Part shown: piece by piece, positions 1 through 8,816 of the stretch
How positions within the stretch are numbered: the stretch's first letter is position 1
Layout of the letters: each line of letters begins with the position of its first letter
NCBI RefSeq assembly: GCF_001426705.1
Contig: NZ_LMFC01000004.1
Location: forward strand, 248,001 to 312,000
Reading direction: 5' to 3'
Length of the DNA: 64,000 nt
Source: Cellulomonas sp. Root485
Lineage (GTDB): Bacteria; Actinomycetota; Actinomycetes; Actinomycetales; Cellulomonadaceae
Translations under genes and position numbers: made by a program
Notes under the pieces: generated by a model
Told to the model about the DNA's origin: nothing
Databases searched by the model: none
Seen by the model: the letters and a program-made list of their open reading frames with translations, nothing else

Positions 1-211
1 CCTCGGTGGCCGTCGTCAGCCCGATGTCCGGCAGCCCCAGGTCGGCGGCGAGCACCGCACCCGAGATGTAGACACCCTCGAAGCCCTTGGCCTCGATCAG
101 CCGCGCGGAGAGCGGGTTGAACGCACCCGGCAGCCGCAGCAGGCGCCCGGACGCCAGCCCGTCCCGCAGGGCGACGCGCTTCTCGGCCGGTGTCGCGGTG
201 GCGTACAGCAT
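1..211 (-). CDS. prpB: Methylisocitrate lyase PrpB, N-terminal part (cut by window edge)
   Basis: About 70 N-terminal residues are present; the rest lies beyond base 1. The fragment reads PGAFNPLSARLIEAKGFEG followed by YISGAVLAADLGLPDIGLTT, the characteristic start of 2-methylisocitrate lyase in the PEP mutase/isocitrate lyase superfamily. The enzyme splits 2-methylisocitrate into pyruvate and succinate, the last step of propionate oxidation by the methylcitrate cycle. The ATG at 211 shares one base with the prpD stop (TGATG), so translation is coupled to the 2-methylcitrate dehydratase gene upstream. No active-site residues can be checked in this fragment. A citrate synthase-like prpC probably follows outside the window (inference). 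Confidence 0.9.
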   Translation of the reverse strand, partial: MLYATATPAEKRVALRDGLASGRLLRLPGAFNPLSARLIEAKGFEGVYISGAVLAADLGLPDIGLTTATE

Positions 212-1737
212 CAGAACAGTCCTTCCGGGGTGCTGACCGTGTCGAGCAGGCCACCGGGTGCGACGACCGTGAGACCGGCGAGCTCGTCGGCGGTCAGGGA
301 CGGCAGCCGCTGGGCGACGTCGAGGAACCGCTCGATCTCGTCCTGGGCCAGCACGCCCGCCGCGAGCGAGCGGAACTTGGCCACGTACTGCTCCCGCGCG
401 AACGGGCGGGCGCCCAGCGGGTGGGCGTCGGCCACGGCGAGCTCCGCGACCACGACCTCGCCGCCGGTGGTCGTGATCTCGACACGGCCGCCGAACGCCT
501 TCTGCGCCGGGTCGCTGGAGTGGTACCGCTCCGTCCACGCGGGGTCCTCGGTCGTGGTGACCTTCTGCCACAGCTCGACCGTGTCCGCCCGGGCGGCGCG
601 GTCGGGGGCGTAGGACGCGACGTGGTCCCAGACGCCGTCCTGCAGCGCGACCGTGAAGATGTACGGGATCGAGTGGTCGAGGGTCTCGCGCGACGCGGTC
701 GGGTCGTACTTCTGCGGGTCGTTCGCGCCGGAGCCGATCACGTAGTGCGTGTGGTGCGACGTGTGGATGACGATCGACGCCACGTTGTGCGGGTTGGTCA
801 GGTCCGGGCGCTCGCGGTGCAGGCTGCGCGCCAGGTCGATGAGCGCCTGCGACTGGTACTCCGCCGAGTGCTCCTTGGTGTACGTGTCGAGGATCGCCCG
901 CTTGGCCTCGCCGGGTGCGGGCAGCGGCACGTCGTAGGCGGCGTCGGGACCGTCCAGCATCCAGGCGATGACGCCGTCCTCGCCCTCGTAGATGGGCGTC
1001 GGCGACGTCTCGCCGCGCATCGCCCGGTCCACGGCCTCGATGGCGACCTTGCCCGCGAACGCCGGGGCGTAGGCCTTCCACGACGAGATCTCGCCCTTGC
1101 GGGACTGCCGCGTGGCCGTCGTGGTGTGCAGCGCCTGACCGACCGCGTGGAAGATCACCTCGGGCGACAGGTCGAGCAGCGTGCCGAGGCCCGCCGCGAC
1201 CGACGGGCCCAGGTGGGCCACGTGGTCGATCTTGTGCTTGTGCAGGCTGATCGCGCGGACCAGGTCGACCTGGATCTCGTAGCCCGTCGCGATGGCGCGA
1301 ACGAGCTCCTTCCCGGAACGCCCGGTGTGCTGCGCGACCGCGACGATCGGCGGGATGTTGTCGCCCGGGTGGGAGTAGTCGGCCGCGAGGAACGTGTCGT
1401 GGTAGTCGAGCTCACGGACCGCGACCCCGTTCGCCCACGCCGCCCACTCCGGGCTGACGCGCGTCGCCGGGTCCACCCCGGAGACCGTCGCGCCGTTGCG
1501 CGGACCCGCGTACGGGTGCGCGAGCGCCTGCGCGCGGGCCGTCGACGGGGGAGTGCGCGTCAGCGACGCCACCGTGACCGCGGCGTTGTCGATCACGCGG
1601 TTGATGATCATGTCGACCACGTCGTCCGGCACCTCGACGGGGTCGGCGGCGACCTGTGCGATGGCCCAGGCCAGCTGGTCGGTGCGCGCCAGGCGGTCGG
1701 CGCTCGGGTGCACGCGCACGGCGTGGTTCTGGGTCAT
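211..1737 (-). CDS. prpD: 2-methylcitrate dehydratase PrpD (MmgE/PrpD family)
   Basis: This 508-residue protein has MmgE/PrpD features throughout, for example an early [14 protein letters not shown] stretch and [20 protein letters not shown]. It dehydrates 2-methylcitrate to 2-methyl-cis-aconitate in the cytoplasm. The ATG at 1737 is chosen because family similarity begins at [16 protein letters not shown]; the longer reading frame upstream is shadow sequence of the neighbouring mtn gene. A GGAAG stretch lies about 6 bases upstream. The gene lies 31 bp downstream of mtn and overlaps prpB by one base, so luxS, mtn, prpD and prpB look like one transcript. Confidence 0.93.
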   Translation of the reverse strand: MTQNHAVRVHPSADRLARTDQLAWAIAQVAADPVEVPDDVVDMIINRVIDNAAVTVASLTRTPPSTARAQALAHPYAGPRNGATVSGVDPATRVSPEWAAWANGVAVRELDYHDTFLAADYSHPGDNIPPIVAVAQHTGRSGKELVRAIATGYEIQVDLVRAISLHKHKIDHVAHLGPSVAAGLGTLLDLSPEVIFHAVGQALHTTTATRQSRKGEISSWKAYAPAFAGKVAIEAVDRAMRGETSPTPIYEGEDGVIAWMLDGPDAAYDVPLPAPGEAKRAILDTYTKEHSAEYQSQALIDLARSLHRERPDLTNPHNVASIVIHTSHHTHYVIGSGANDPQKYDPTASRETLDHSIPYIFTVALQDGVWDHVASYAPDRAARADTVELWQKVTTTEDPAWTERYHSSDPAQKAFGGRVEITTTGGEVVVAELAVADAHPLGARPFAREQYVAKFRSLAAGVLAQDEIERFLDVAQRLPSLTADELAGLTVVAPGGLLDTVSTPEGLF

Positions 1738-1768
1738 CTGCTCGCTTCCGGTCGGGACAGGGAGGTGG

Positions 1769-2488
1769 TCAGCGTGCGTGGGCCATGTCGCCGACGGCGA
1801 GCCGTCGCAGGACCTCGATGACGACGGCCGCGGACCGCTCCGCAGCATCGTCCACGTGCGTGAGGAAGTCCGCACCCGCGACCGGGCCGCACAGGTCGGA
1901 GATGCCGCGCACGGACAGGAACGGCACCCCGTACAGGTGCGCGGTGTGCGCGAGCGCGGCCGACTCCATGTCGGTGGCCATGGCCGCCGGGAACGCGGTG
2001 CGGATCCGGTCGATGCGGCTGGCGTCGATGAACGCGTCGCCGGACAGGATGGTGCCGGACAGGACGCGCAGGTCGACCGACGCGGTCGCGGCGGCGTCGT
2101 GCAGGATCTGTTCGGCCTCGTACACCTCGGGCATGCCCGGGACCTGGCCCAGCTCGTACCCGAACGCGCGCGCGTCGGCGCCGGAGTAGAGGTACTCCGA
2201 GCCGACGACGACGTCGCCGACCCGTACGTCCAGGCCGACCCCGCCCGCGCTGCCCGCGCTGATGACGGCCCGCGGGTGCGTGCCCTGGATGGCGACGGCG
2301 GCGGCGGTCGCGGAGTTCACCAGCCCGATCCCGCACTGCACCAGCAGCACCTGCCGGCCGCAGACGGTGAGCAGGCGGTGCTCGGCGTGACCCATCTGGG
2401 TGGGGTCGCCGACGACGTCGGCACGCGCGAGGAACGCTGCGGACTCGTCGGGCATCGCGGTGACGATGACCGCGTCGACGGCGATCAT
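1769..2488 (-). CDS. mtn: 5'-methylthioadenosine/S-adenosylhomocysteine nucleosidase
   Basis: 239 residues, the usual MTAN size. The order of motifs is that of the nucleoside phosphorylase fold: MPDESAAFL near the start, [22 protein letters not shown], and [11 protein letters not shown], where the Met-Glu binds the ribose, then SVRGISDL with the catalytic aspartate. It removes adenine from S-adenosylhomocysteine and methylthioadenosine, giving S-ribosylhomocysteine for LuxS. The ATG at 2488 overlaps the luxS stop by four bases (ATGA), which fits consecutive action in the activated methyl cycle. No signal peptide is seen; the protein is cytoplasmic. Confidence 0.94.
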   Translation of the reverse strand: MIAVDAVIVTAMPDESAAFLARADVVGDPTQMGHAEHRLLTVCGRQVLLVQCGIGLVNSATAAAVAIQGTHPRAVISAGSAGGVGLDVRVGDVVVGSEYLYSGADARAFGYELGQVPGMPEVYEAEQILHDAAATASVDLRVLSGTILSGDAFIDASRIDRIRTAFPAAMATDMESAALAHTAHLYGVPFLSVRGISDLCGPVAGADFLTHVDDAAERSAAVVIEVLRRLAVGDMAHAR

Positions 2489-2952
2489 GCGGTGACCTGA
2501 GACCACTCCCCGCGGGCGGCCAGGAACGTCTTCGCCGCCTCCTGGGCACCCGAGAGCGTGTGGTTGGCACCCCAGCCGCACTGCACCTCGTTCGCGGCCG
2601 GCACCTCGGTGGCCGTCGTGATGTCCGTGAGGGTGTCCTGGACCAGGCCCAGGACGTCGTCGTAGTCCCACTCGCCCTGCAGGATCAGGTAGAACCCGGT
2701 CTGGCAGCCCATCGGGGAGAAGTCGATGACCCGCTCCGAGTGGTTGCGGGAGTGCTCGGCGAACAGGTGCTCCAGGGAGTGCACGGTCGGCATCTCGAGG
2801 TGCGCGACGTTCGGCTGCGTGAAGCGGACGTCGTACTTCTGGATCACGTCCCCGGCGGGAAGCTGCTTGGTGTCGGCCAGGCGCACGTACGGCGCGGCGA
2901 CGGTCCGGTGGTCGAGGTTGAACGACTCGACGTTCATGCGGGGCTGGTTCAC
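2485..2952 (-). CDS. luxS: S-ribosylhomocysteine lyase LuxS
   Basis: 155 residues with all LuxS hallmarks: the HSLEH zinc motif (His58, His62), SPMGC with catalytic Cys83, and the zinc ligand Cys125 in VQCGWG. It converts S-ribosylhomocysteine to homocysteine and DPD, the precursor of autoinducer-2. I chose the GTG at 2952 ([11 protein letters not shown]) because GAGAAGGACC lies 8 bases before it; an ATG five codons later (2937) is the alternative. The overlap with mtn shows a detoxification and recycling pair. Whether AI-2 is used as a signal cannot be told from sequence. Confidence 0.95.
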   Translation of the reverse strand: MNQPRMNVESFNLDHRTVAAPYVRLADTKQLPAGDVIQKYDVRFTQPNVAHLEMPTVHSLEHLFAEHSRNHSERVIDFSPMGCQTGFYLILQGEWDYDDVLGLVQDTLTDITTATEVPAANEVQCGWGANHTLSGAQEAAKTFLAARGEWSQVTA

Positions 2953-3036
2953 GGCACAGGTCCTTCTCGGTCGGCGACGGACCATTCTCTCCCGCGAGAG
3001 CCCAGGGGCCGAAACGGGGTCGCCTACGATCGGCCC

Positions 3037-3504
3037 GTGCCGATCCCCGAGTTCATCCTCGCCCTGCGAGCAGCGGTCGGTCACGACCTCCTCTGGCTGC
3101 TCGGCGTGACCGCAGTCGTCGTCCGGGGGGACGAGGTCCTCCTGGTGAGGCGCGCGGACGACGGCTCGTGGACGCCGGTGACGGGGATCGTCGACCCGGG
3201 AGAGGAGCCGGCCGTCGCGGGCGCGCGCGAGGTGCTGGAGGAGGCGTCGGTCGTCGCGGTCCCGGAGCGGCTGACGTGGGTGCACGTGCTGCCCCCGATG
3301 GAGTACGACAACGGGGACCGCGCGCAGTACCTCGACCACACGTTCCGGTTCCGGTACGTCTCCGGCGAGCCGTTCCCCGCGGACGGCGAGAACACCGAGG
3401 CGGCCTGGTTCGCGCTCGACGCGCTCCCGCCGATGTCCGACGAGATGCACGCGCGCATCGCGAGCGCCCTGGCCCCCGCCGGACCGGCAGCGTTCGAGTC
3501 CTGA
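3037..3504 (+). CDS. NUDIX hydrolase
   Basis: 155 residues with a NUDIX box: [20 protein letters not shown] (residues about 49-68), followed by A and S, close to the GX5EX7REUXEEXGU consensus. The substrate is unknown; such proteins hydrolyse nucleoside diphosphate derivatives or similar pyrophosphates. The GTG at 3037 follows a -10-like TACGAT (3025-3030) by six bases and has no ribosome binding site, which suggests a leaderless message. It is divergent from luxS with about 84 bp between the starts. Confidence 0.9.
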   Translation: MPIPEFILALRAAVGHDLLWLLGVTAVVVRGDEVLLVRRADDGSWTPVTGIVDPGEEPAVAGAREVLEEASVVAVPERLTWVHVLPPMEYDNGDRAQYLDHTFRFRYVSGEPFPADGENTEAAWFALDALPPMSDEMHARIASALAPAGPAAFES

Positions 3505-3607
3505 GCTACCGCGCAGGCTCGACCACGACCCGCGCGAACAAGCCATGAGGGCTGCCACCACGTGCAGTCACGTCACCCATGGCCTGGTCGCCCCCAGACG
3601 CGGTCCG

Positions 3608-3662
3608 CGAACCCGACATGGATGCCGTCATCCGGTCGTTCGCGGTAGCCATGTCGGGTTCG
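3608..3662. repeat. 14-bp perfect inverted repeat between convergent genes
   Basis: CGAACCCGACATGG (3608-3621) and its exact reverse complement CCATGTCGGGTTCG (3649-3662) flank a 27-base spacer. It lies in a 206-bp gap between the 3' ends of the NUDIX gene and the FAD oxidoreductase. There is no T-run. It could be a two-way terminator or an extragenic palindromic repeat. Confidence 0.75.
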
Positions 3663-3710
3663 AGCGCCGGCGTCCTCGGCGCGCGTGACGGCCGGGTCCG
3701 GAGACCGACG

Positions 3711-4748
3711 TCAGCGCGCGAGGCGCTCGACGACCGCGCCGTACAGGCCGGGTGCGGTGACCGCCAACGGCACGATGCCGCGCCGCAGCGGTGATCCGGC
3801 GGCGGCGAGCAGGCCGCTGGTCAGCACCCGGTAGTCGCGGGTGGCGGCCGTCCACGCCTTCTCGTAGGCCGCGTTGGAGCGGCGGACGTCCTCGCCCAGG
3901 GTCGCGACGGCGGCGTGCGCCTGGGCGAGGCCGACCCGGACCCCCTCGCCGGTCAGGGCGTCGACGTAGCCCGACGCGTCGCCGACCAGGCGCACGCGCC
4001 CCGCCGTGCGGTGCTGGCTCTGCTGGAACATGGGGCCGGCACCGCGGGCGGGGCCGAGCCGCTCCGCCCCGTCGAGATGGTGGTGCAGCGCCGCGAACGA
4101 GTCGAGCGTCCGGTCGTAGTCGTGGTGGGCCGGGCCCAGGAGCGCGACGCCGACCACGTCGTCGGCCACCGGCGTCACGTACGCCTCGACGGAGCGCCCC
4201 CAGTGCACCTCGACGAGGTCGGTCCACGGCTCCACCCGGAAGTGGCGGCGCACCCCGAACCGCCGGGCGCGCAGGCGGTGGTGCGTCGCAAGGTCGACCT
4301 GGCGCCGCACGGTGGAGTGCAGGCCGTCGCAGGCCAGCAGCCAGCGCCCCCGGATCCCCGCGCACCACACGGAGGACCCGTCCTGCTCGACGGCGCCGGC
4401 CCGGCCGGGCACCACGACGGCGCCGAGCTCGCGCGCACGTGCGGCGAGGGCGGCGTGCAGGACGGTCCGCCGGACCCCACGCCCGGGCGAGGACGCGAAC
4501 AGGTGGTCGGCCGTGTAGCTGCCCCGCAGGTACCGGATCCCGGTGAGGGTGTGGCCCGCCGGGTCGACGCCGAGTCGGGCGAGCGCCGCGACAGCACCCG
4601 GCATCAGCCCCTCACCGCAGGCCTTGTCCACGGGGGTCGCCCGGGGTTCGACGACGATCACGGACAGGCCCGCGAGCCGTCCCTCGATCGCCACGGCGAG
4701 CCCCACCGGTCCGCCGCCGATGACCAGCAGGTCGGCGTCGGGTGTCAT
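3711..4748 (-). CDS. FAD-dependent oxidoreductase (geranylgeranyl reductase/hydroxylase type) of phenolic-lipid locus
   Basis: 345 residues. An N-terminal Rossmann motif VIGGGPVGLAVAIEG (about 9-23) binds FAD, CGEG follows near residue 44, and GRVRLVGDASGYVDALTGEG is the second FAD motif. This is the GR2/PHBH-like family, which includes aromatic hydroxylases and geranylgeranyl reductases. The ATG at 4748 overlaps the stop of the upstream methyltransferase gene by four bases. In the known agq and srs type III PKS clusters a flavoprotein in this position acts on the alkylresorcinol ring; here it may hydroxylate the ring or reduce a prenyl chain (inference). Confidence 0.85.
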   Translation of the reverse strand: MTPDADLLVIGGGPVGLAVAIEGRLAGLSVIVVEPRATPVDKACGEGLMPGAVAALARLGVDPAGHTLTGIRYLRGSYTADHLFASSPGRGVRRTVLHAALAARARELGAVVVPGRAGAVEQDGSSVWCAGIRGRWLLACDGLHSTVRRQVDLATHHRLRARRFGVRRHFRVEPWTDLVEVHWGRSVEAYVTPVADDVVGVALLGPAHHDYDRTLDSFAALHHHLDGAERLGPARGAGPMFQQSQHRTAGRVRLVGDASGYVDALTGEGVRVGLAQAHAAVATLGEDVRRSNAAYEKAWTAATRDYRVLTSGLLAAAGSPLRRGIVPLAVTAPGLYGAVVERLAR

Positions 4749-5269
4749 GCCGGGGCCGGGCTGACGGACCGCAGGGCGCGCTCCTCGGTCGGGATGCGGA
4801 AACCGAGCAGCAGGATGGCGTTGAGCACGGTGAACGCGACCGCGGTGACCCACGCGGTGTGCACCAAGGGCAGTGCCGCGCCCTCCACGGCGACGGCGAC
4901 GTAGTTCGGGTGGCTCAGCCAGCGGTACGGGCCCCGACGGACCAGGGCCACCCCGGGCACGACGATCACCCGCGTGCTCCACTGGTTGCCGAGCGTCCCG
5001 ATGCACCACCAGCGCAGCGCGTTCGCGGCGATCACGAACGCCAGTGCCGTCCACCCGAGCGCGGGGACGAACGGCCGGTCCGCGACGTGCACCTCGACCA
5101 CGCACGCGACGAGCAGCCCGGTGTGCAGCGCGACCATCAGGGGGTAGTGCCGCTTGCCCGTCTCGATGCCGCCGTGCGCGAAGGCCCAGGTCACGTGCCG
5201 TTGAGAGACGATCAGCTCCGCCAGGCGCTCGAACGCGACGACGACGATCAGCCAGTCGTACCAGCTCAC
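4745..5269 (-). CDS. Isoprenylcysteine carboxyl methyltransferase (ICMT)-family membrane methyltransferase
   Basis: 174 residues with four or five hydrophobic segments and the ICMT signature RGPYRWLSHPNYVAV (about 112-126), which forms part of the SAM site. In bacterial type III PKS operons this family O-methylates phenolic lipids (SrsB of Streptomyces griseus, AgqB of Actinoplanes, as I recall). The GTG at 5269 directly follows the PKS stop codon with no gap and the 3' end overlaps the oxidoreductase gene, so the three genes must be co-translated. A membrane site of action fits a lipid substrate. Confidence 0.87.
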   Translation of the reverse strand: MSWYDWLIVVVAFERLAELIVSQRHVTWAFAHGGIETGKRHYPLMVALHTGLLVACVVEVHVADRPFVPALGWTALAFVIAANALRWWCIGTLGNQWSTRVIVVPGVALVRRGPYRWLSHPNYVAVAVEGAALPLVHTAWVTAVAFTVLNAILLLGFRIPTEERALRSVSPAPA

Positions 5270-6343
5270 CTAGTTCTCCTCGGGCCAGCGCAGCAGGACG
5301 GTCTCGGTGCACACCCCGGGACCGATGGCGAACAGCACTCCGGCGGACCCGGGGATCTGCCCGCCCGCCGCCAGCTCGTCGGCGAGCACGTGCAGGACGC
5401 CGGACGACGACAGGTTGCCCACCCGCGCCAGCGACCGCCAGCTCGCGGCGAAGGCCTCGTCGGGCAGCTCGAGCGCGCTCGCGGCAGCCTGCAGGATGCG
5501 GGGTCCGCCGGTGTGCGCCACCCAGGTGCCGACGTCGGCGACCTTGAGGCCGTGCGCGGCGAGCAGGTCGACGACGCCGGGGCCGAGGTTGCGCTCGACG
5601 ATGTCCGCGAGGCTCGCGGCGAGCACGATCCGGAAACCGCTGCCGCCGATGTCCCAGCCGAGGGCGTCGGTGGTGCCCGGGACCAGGTCGCTGCGGGAGT
5701 CGACCGCGTCGACACCGCCGGGCACGCCGGCCGCGCGATCGTCGCCCAGCATGACGACGGCCGTGGCGCCGTCGCCGAACAGCCCGCTGGACACGATGTT
5801 CGCCATCGAGTCGTCGCCGTGCTGCAGGGTCAGCGAGCACAGCTCCACCGAGACGAGCAGCGCGACGTCCTGCGGGTGACCGTGCAGGTAGTCCCGCACC
5901 CGGGCGATCCCCGCGGCCCCGGCCACGCAGCCGAGCCCGAACACCGGCACCCGCTTGACGTCCGGACGCAGCCCGAGCCGCTCCACCAGCAGCACGTCGA
6001 GCGACGGGGTGGCGATGCCGGTGATCGTCGTGACCAGCAGGTAGTCGACGTCCTGCGCGTCCAGCCCGGCCGCCGCGAGGGCCTCCTCGCACGCCTGCGC
6101 CGCCAGCGACGTGCCCTCGCGGACGAACGTGTCGTTGGCGACCGTGAACGAGGTCAGGTCGGCGTACTCGTCGAGGGGGAGTGCGAGGTGGCGGGTCTGG
6201 ATGCCGGTGGCCGCGTGGATCCGCTCGATCGTCGCCAGGCGGCGAGGGTCGCTGGACAGCAGCGGCGCGATCGTGGCGGTGATCTCGGTCTGGGCGTAGG
6301 CGTGCCTGGGCAGGACGGGGGCAATAGCGGCGATACGCGCCAT
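5270..6343 (-). CDS. Type III polyketide synthase (alkylresorcinol/chalcone synthase family)
   Basis: 357 residues. The thiolase-fold triad is complete: Cys139 in FGLGCVAGAAG, His277 in WVAHTGGPRI and Asn310 in GNLSSSGVL. The family condenses a fatty acyl starter with malonyl units to give alkylresorcinols or alkylpyrones. Start: ATG 6343 (MARIAAIAPVLP), where family similarity begins; the 19 extra upstream codons look non-coding. It is first in a three-gene unit with an ICMT methyltransferase and an FAD oxidoreductase, and divergent from a UbiA prenyltransferase. The starter length cannot be predicted. Confidence 0.93.
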   Translation of the reverse strand: MARIAAIAPVLPRHAYAQTEITATIAPLLSSDPRRLATIERIHAATGIQTRHLALPLDEYADLTSFTVANDTFVREGTSLAAQACEEALAAAGLDAQDVDYLLVTTITGIATPSLDVLLVERLGLRPDVKRVPVFGLGCVAGAAGIARVRDYLHGHPQDVALLVSVELCSLTLQHGDDSMANIVSSGLFGDGATAVVMLGDDRAAGVPGGVDAVDSRSDLVPGTTDALGWDIGGSGFRIVLAASLADIVERNLGPGVVDLLAAHGLKVADVGTWVAHTGGPRILQAAASALELPDEAFAASWRSLARVGNLSSSGVLHVLADELAAGGQIPGSAGVLFAIGPGVCTETVLLRWPEEN

Positions 6344-6448
6344 CCGGGCATCGTGCCACGCGGCTGCACGTCCGGCACGTGTCGAGGCCGTCGTGCCCAA
6401 CCTTCACCCGACCTGCGACGATGGCGCGTCGAGACGGAGGAGGGCAGC

Positions 6449-7297
6449 GTGGGCACGGAACTGCGGCGGCCGCTCGTCGTCGACCTCGCGCTGGCGTGCC
6501 ATCCGGCCCCGACCGTCGCGGTCACGGTGTTCGCGGCTGCCATGGCAGCCGGGGCCGATGCGCCCCCCGTCACGACGGCTCTGGTCGGAGCCGCGGTCCT
6601 GGCCGGGCAGCTGTCCGTCGGCTGGTCCAACGACTGGATCGACGCCGAGCGGGATGCCGCTGTCGGCCGCTCGGACAAGCCGGTCGGTCTCGGGCGGCTG
6701 GCGGTCGGGACGGTCCGCTCTGCGGCCCTCGGTGCGGCGGCGCTGTGCGTGGTGCTGTCGCTGGCGCTCGGCTGGCGGGCGGGCCTCGTGCACCTGGCCA
6801 CCGTGGCGTCGGCCTGGGCCTACAACGCCCGGCTCAAGAGCACCGTCTGGTCGTGGGCGCCGTACGCGTTCTCGTTCGGCTTCCTGCCGCTCGCGATCGC
6901 GCTGGCGCTGCCGGGGGCGCCGGTCGCCGCCTGGTGGGCCATGGCGGCAGGCGCGCTGCTCGGGATCGGTGCGCACGGCGCGAACGTGGTGCCGGACCTG
7001 CAGGACGACCAGGACACCGGGGTGCGCGGACTTCCGCACCGGTTGGGTGGGACCGCGACGAGCATCGGAACGGCCCTGGCGCTCCTGGGCGCGACCGTCC
7101 TGCTCGTGCTGGCGCCGAGCGGTCCTCCGCGCGCGGCCGCTGCCGCCGTGCTCGTCGCCGCCGTCGGCCTCACGATCGTGGGGACGGTGCTCGCGCTCGG
7201 CGGTGGGCGCAACCGGCTGCCGTTCCTGTTCGCCATCGCGGTCGCGGCCGTCGACGTGGTCCTGCTGGTGCTGTCGGACTGGGTCGTCACCGCTTGA
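6449..7297 (+). CDS. UbiA-family prenyltransferase
   Basis: 282 residues and about eight or nine membrane segments. The two aspartate-rich prenyl diphosphate motifs are present: NDWIDAERD (61-69) and DLQDDQD (183-189). It should transfer an isoprenoid to an aromatic acceptor in the membrane. The GTG at 6449 has a strong GGAGGAGGG site upstream. Its head-to-head position with the type III PKS operon (105 bp between the starts) suggests that the acceptor is the PKS-derived phenol, as for AgqD in the alkyl-O-dihydrogeranyl-methoxyhydroquinone pathway. Menaquinone-type acceptors are the alternative. Confidence 0.9.
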   Translation: MGTELRRPLVVDLALACHPAPTVAVTVFAAAMAAGADAPPVTTALVGAAVLAGQLSVGWSNDWIDAERDAAVGRSDKPVGLGRLAVGTVRSAALGAAALCVVLSLALGWRAGLVHLATVASAWAYNARLKSTVWSWAPYAFSFGFLPLAIALALPGAPVAAWWAMAAGALLGIGAHGANVVPDLQDDQDTGVRGLPHRLGGTATSIGTALALLGATVLLVLAPSGPPRAAAAAVLVAAVGLTIVGTVLALGGGRNRLPFLFAIAVAAVDVVLLVLSDWVVTA

Positions 7298-7315
7298 CTT
7301 CGAGCGCGCTCGAAG
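7298..7315. promoter_or_regulatory. 18-bp perfect palindrome (operator or terminator stem)
   Basis: CTTCGAGCGCGCTCGAAG directly follows the UbiA stop and lies 40 bp before the GTG of the F420-type gene. It has no spacer and no T-run, so an operator for the downstream gene or a weak stem are both possible. It does not match the actinobacterial LexA box. Confidence 0.45.
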
Positions 7316-7354
7316 GGGCATGGTGACGGGAAACCCCCGTCGAAGGAGCCCCTC

Positions 7355-8236
7355 GTGCGCGTTGGCGTCCACCTCTACCGTTTCGACTCCGTCGAGCCCG
7401 CGGCCCTGCGTCAGGAGCTGGCCGACGCGGCCCGCGCCGCCGACGACTCCGGGGTCGCCTGGGTCTCGGTCATGGACCACTACTTCCAGATGGTCGCGGC
7501 AGGATTCCCCGCCGACGACCCGATGCTCGAGGCGTACACGACGCTCGGCTACCTCGCGGGCGTGACGTCACAGGTGCAGCTGGGCGTGCTGGTCACGGGC
7601 GTGACCTACCGGCATCCCGGCCTGCTGGCCAAGATCCACGCCACGCTCGACGTCCTCTCCGGTGGCCGCGCGACGCTCGGGATCGGGGCCGCCTGGTACG
7701 AGGAGGAGCACCGCGCGATGGGGGTGCCCTACCCGCCGCTGGCCGAGCGGTTCGAGCGTCTCGAGGAGACGCTGCAGATCTGCCGGCAGATGTGGGACCC
7801 CACCGACGACGGGCCGTACGAGGGCAGGCACTACCAGCTGGCCCAGACCCTGTGCTCGCCCCAGCCGCTGACGCGCCCCGAGATCCTCATCGGTGGCTCG
7901 GGCGAGCGCAAGACCCTGCGCCTGGTCGCGCAGTACGGCGACGCGTGCAACCTGTTCACGTCCACGCCCGACGAGGTCGCGCACAAGCTCGAGGTCCTGC
8001 GCGGCCACTGCGCGGACCTCGGCCGCGACCCGGCCGAGATCCGCGTGACCATGCTGTCCCGCGGCGAGAGGCTGCTCGCCGGGGACCTCGACGGGTTCGT
8101 GGAGGAGATGCGGGCCTACGACGCCCTCGGGGTGGAGTCCGTCATCCTCACGCCGGCGGACACCAGCCTGGCGGCGTGGGTGAAGGACACGGTCGCCCCC
8201 GCGGTGCCGCGCCTGGCGGACCTGGGTCGGGGCTAG
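7355..8236 (+). CDS. LLM-class (luciferase-like) F420-dependent oxidoreductase
   Basis: 293 residues in the bacterial luciferase-like TIM-barrel fold. VSVMDHYFQM, VQLGVLVTGVTYRHPGLLAK, LSGGRATLGIGAAWYEEEH and ILIGGSGERKTLRLVAQYGD are typical of F420-dependent LLM proteins. The substrate is unknown. The GTG at 7355 follows GAAGGAG with good spacing. Its stop overlaps the stop of the convergent VOC gene by two bases. Confidence 0.9.
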   Translation: MRVGVHLYRFDSVEPAALRQELADAARAADDSGVAWVSVMDHYFQMVAAGFPADDPMLEAYTTLGYLAGVTSQVQLGVLVTGVTYRHPGLLAKIHATLDVLSGGRATLGIGAAWYEEEHRAMGVPYPPLAERFERLEETLQICRQMWDPTDDGPYEGRHYQLAQTLCSPQPLTRPEILIGGSGERKTLRLVAQYGDACNLFTSTPDEVAHKLEVLRGHCADLGRDPAEIRVTMLSRGERLLAGDLDGFVEEMRAYDALGVESVILTPADTSLAAWVKDTVAPAVPRLADLGRG

Positions 8237-8712
8237 GCGCTCGCGTCGGCAGCCGCGTGCAGGGCCGCCACGTCGATCTTGCTCATCGCCAGCATGGCGT
8301 TCACGGCGCGGCCCGCGCGGCCGGGGTCCGGGTCGCCCAGGAGCGCCGGGAGGTCCGTGGGGATGACCTGCCAGGACAGGCCCCAGCGGTCCTTGAGCCA
8401 GCCGCACCGGCCCGGCTCGCCGCCGTCCGCGGTCAGGGCGTCCCACACGCGGTCGACCTCGGCCTGGTCGGGGACCGAGACGAAGAACGAGAACGCCTCG
8501 GTGAACGAGTACATCGGTCCGCCGTTGAGGGCCTGGACCTCCACGCCGTCGAGCACGAAGCTCACGGACATCGCCGTGCCGGCCGGCTGGGGGGCGCCCT
8601 CGCCGTAGCGGGCGACGGAGGTGATCGCCGAGTTGGGGAAGATCTCGACGTAGCGCTGCGCGGCCTGCTCGGCCTGGTCGTCGAACCACAGGAACGGGCT
8701 GATGGTCTGCAT
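8233..8712 (-). CDS. VOC-family (PhnB/glyoxalase-like) protein
   Basis: 159 residues. It opens ISPFLWFDDQAEQAAQRYVE and continues IFPNS, the pattern of the PhnB-like (3-demethylubiquinone methyltransferase-like) group of the vicinal oxygen chelate superfamily. CGWLKDRWGLSWQVIP near residue 107 is also diagnostic. These small cytoplasmic proteins are mostly of unknown function and are often annotated as glyoxalase or bleomycin-resistance relatives; no function is assigned here. The gene stands alone, convergent with the luciferase-like gene. Confidence 0.88.
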   Translation of the reverse strand: MQTISPFLWFDDQAEQAAQRYVEIFPNSAITSVARYGEGAPQPAGTAMSVSFVLDGVEVQALNGGPMYSFTEAFSFFVSVPDQAEVDRVWDALTADGGEPGRCGWLKDRWGLSWQVIPTDLPALLGDPDPGRAGRAVNAMLAMSKIDVAALHAAADASA

Positions 8713-8816
8713 CTCGGTGCCTCCGGTGTGTGCGACGCGAGCCGGGTGCCCGGCGTCCCTTCGTGAGGTGGTCGGAGCCGTCCCCGCGATCTCGACATCA
8801 GGCCCGGTGCGACTTT

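Noticed and set aside
190..1821. Plus-strand open frame of 543 codons over prpD
   Set aside because: Shadow of prpD; no recognisable domain and low-complexity Arg/Val/Asp composition.
7298..7315. LexA (SOS) box
   Set aside because: The palindrome lacks the CGAAC-N4-GTTCG spacing of the actinobacterial LexA site and no SOS gene follows.
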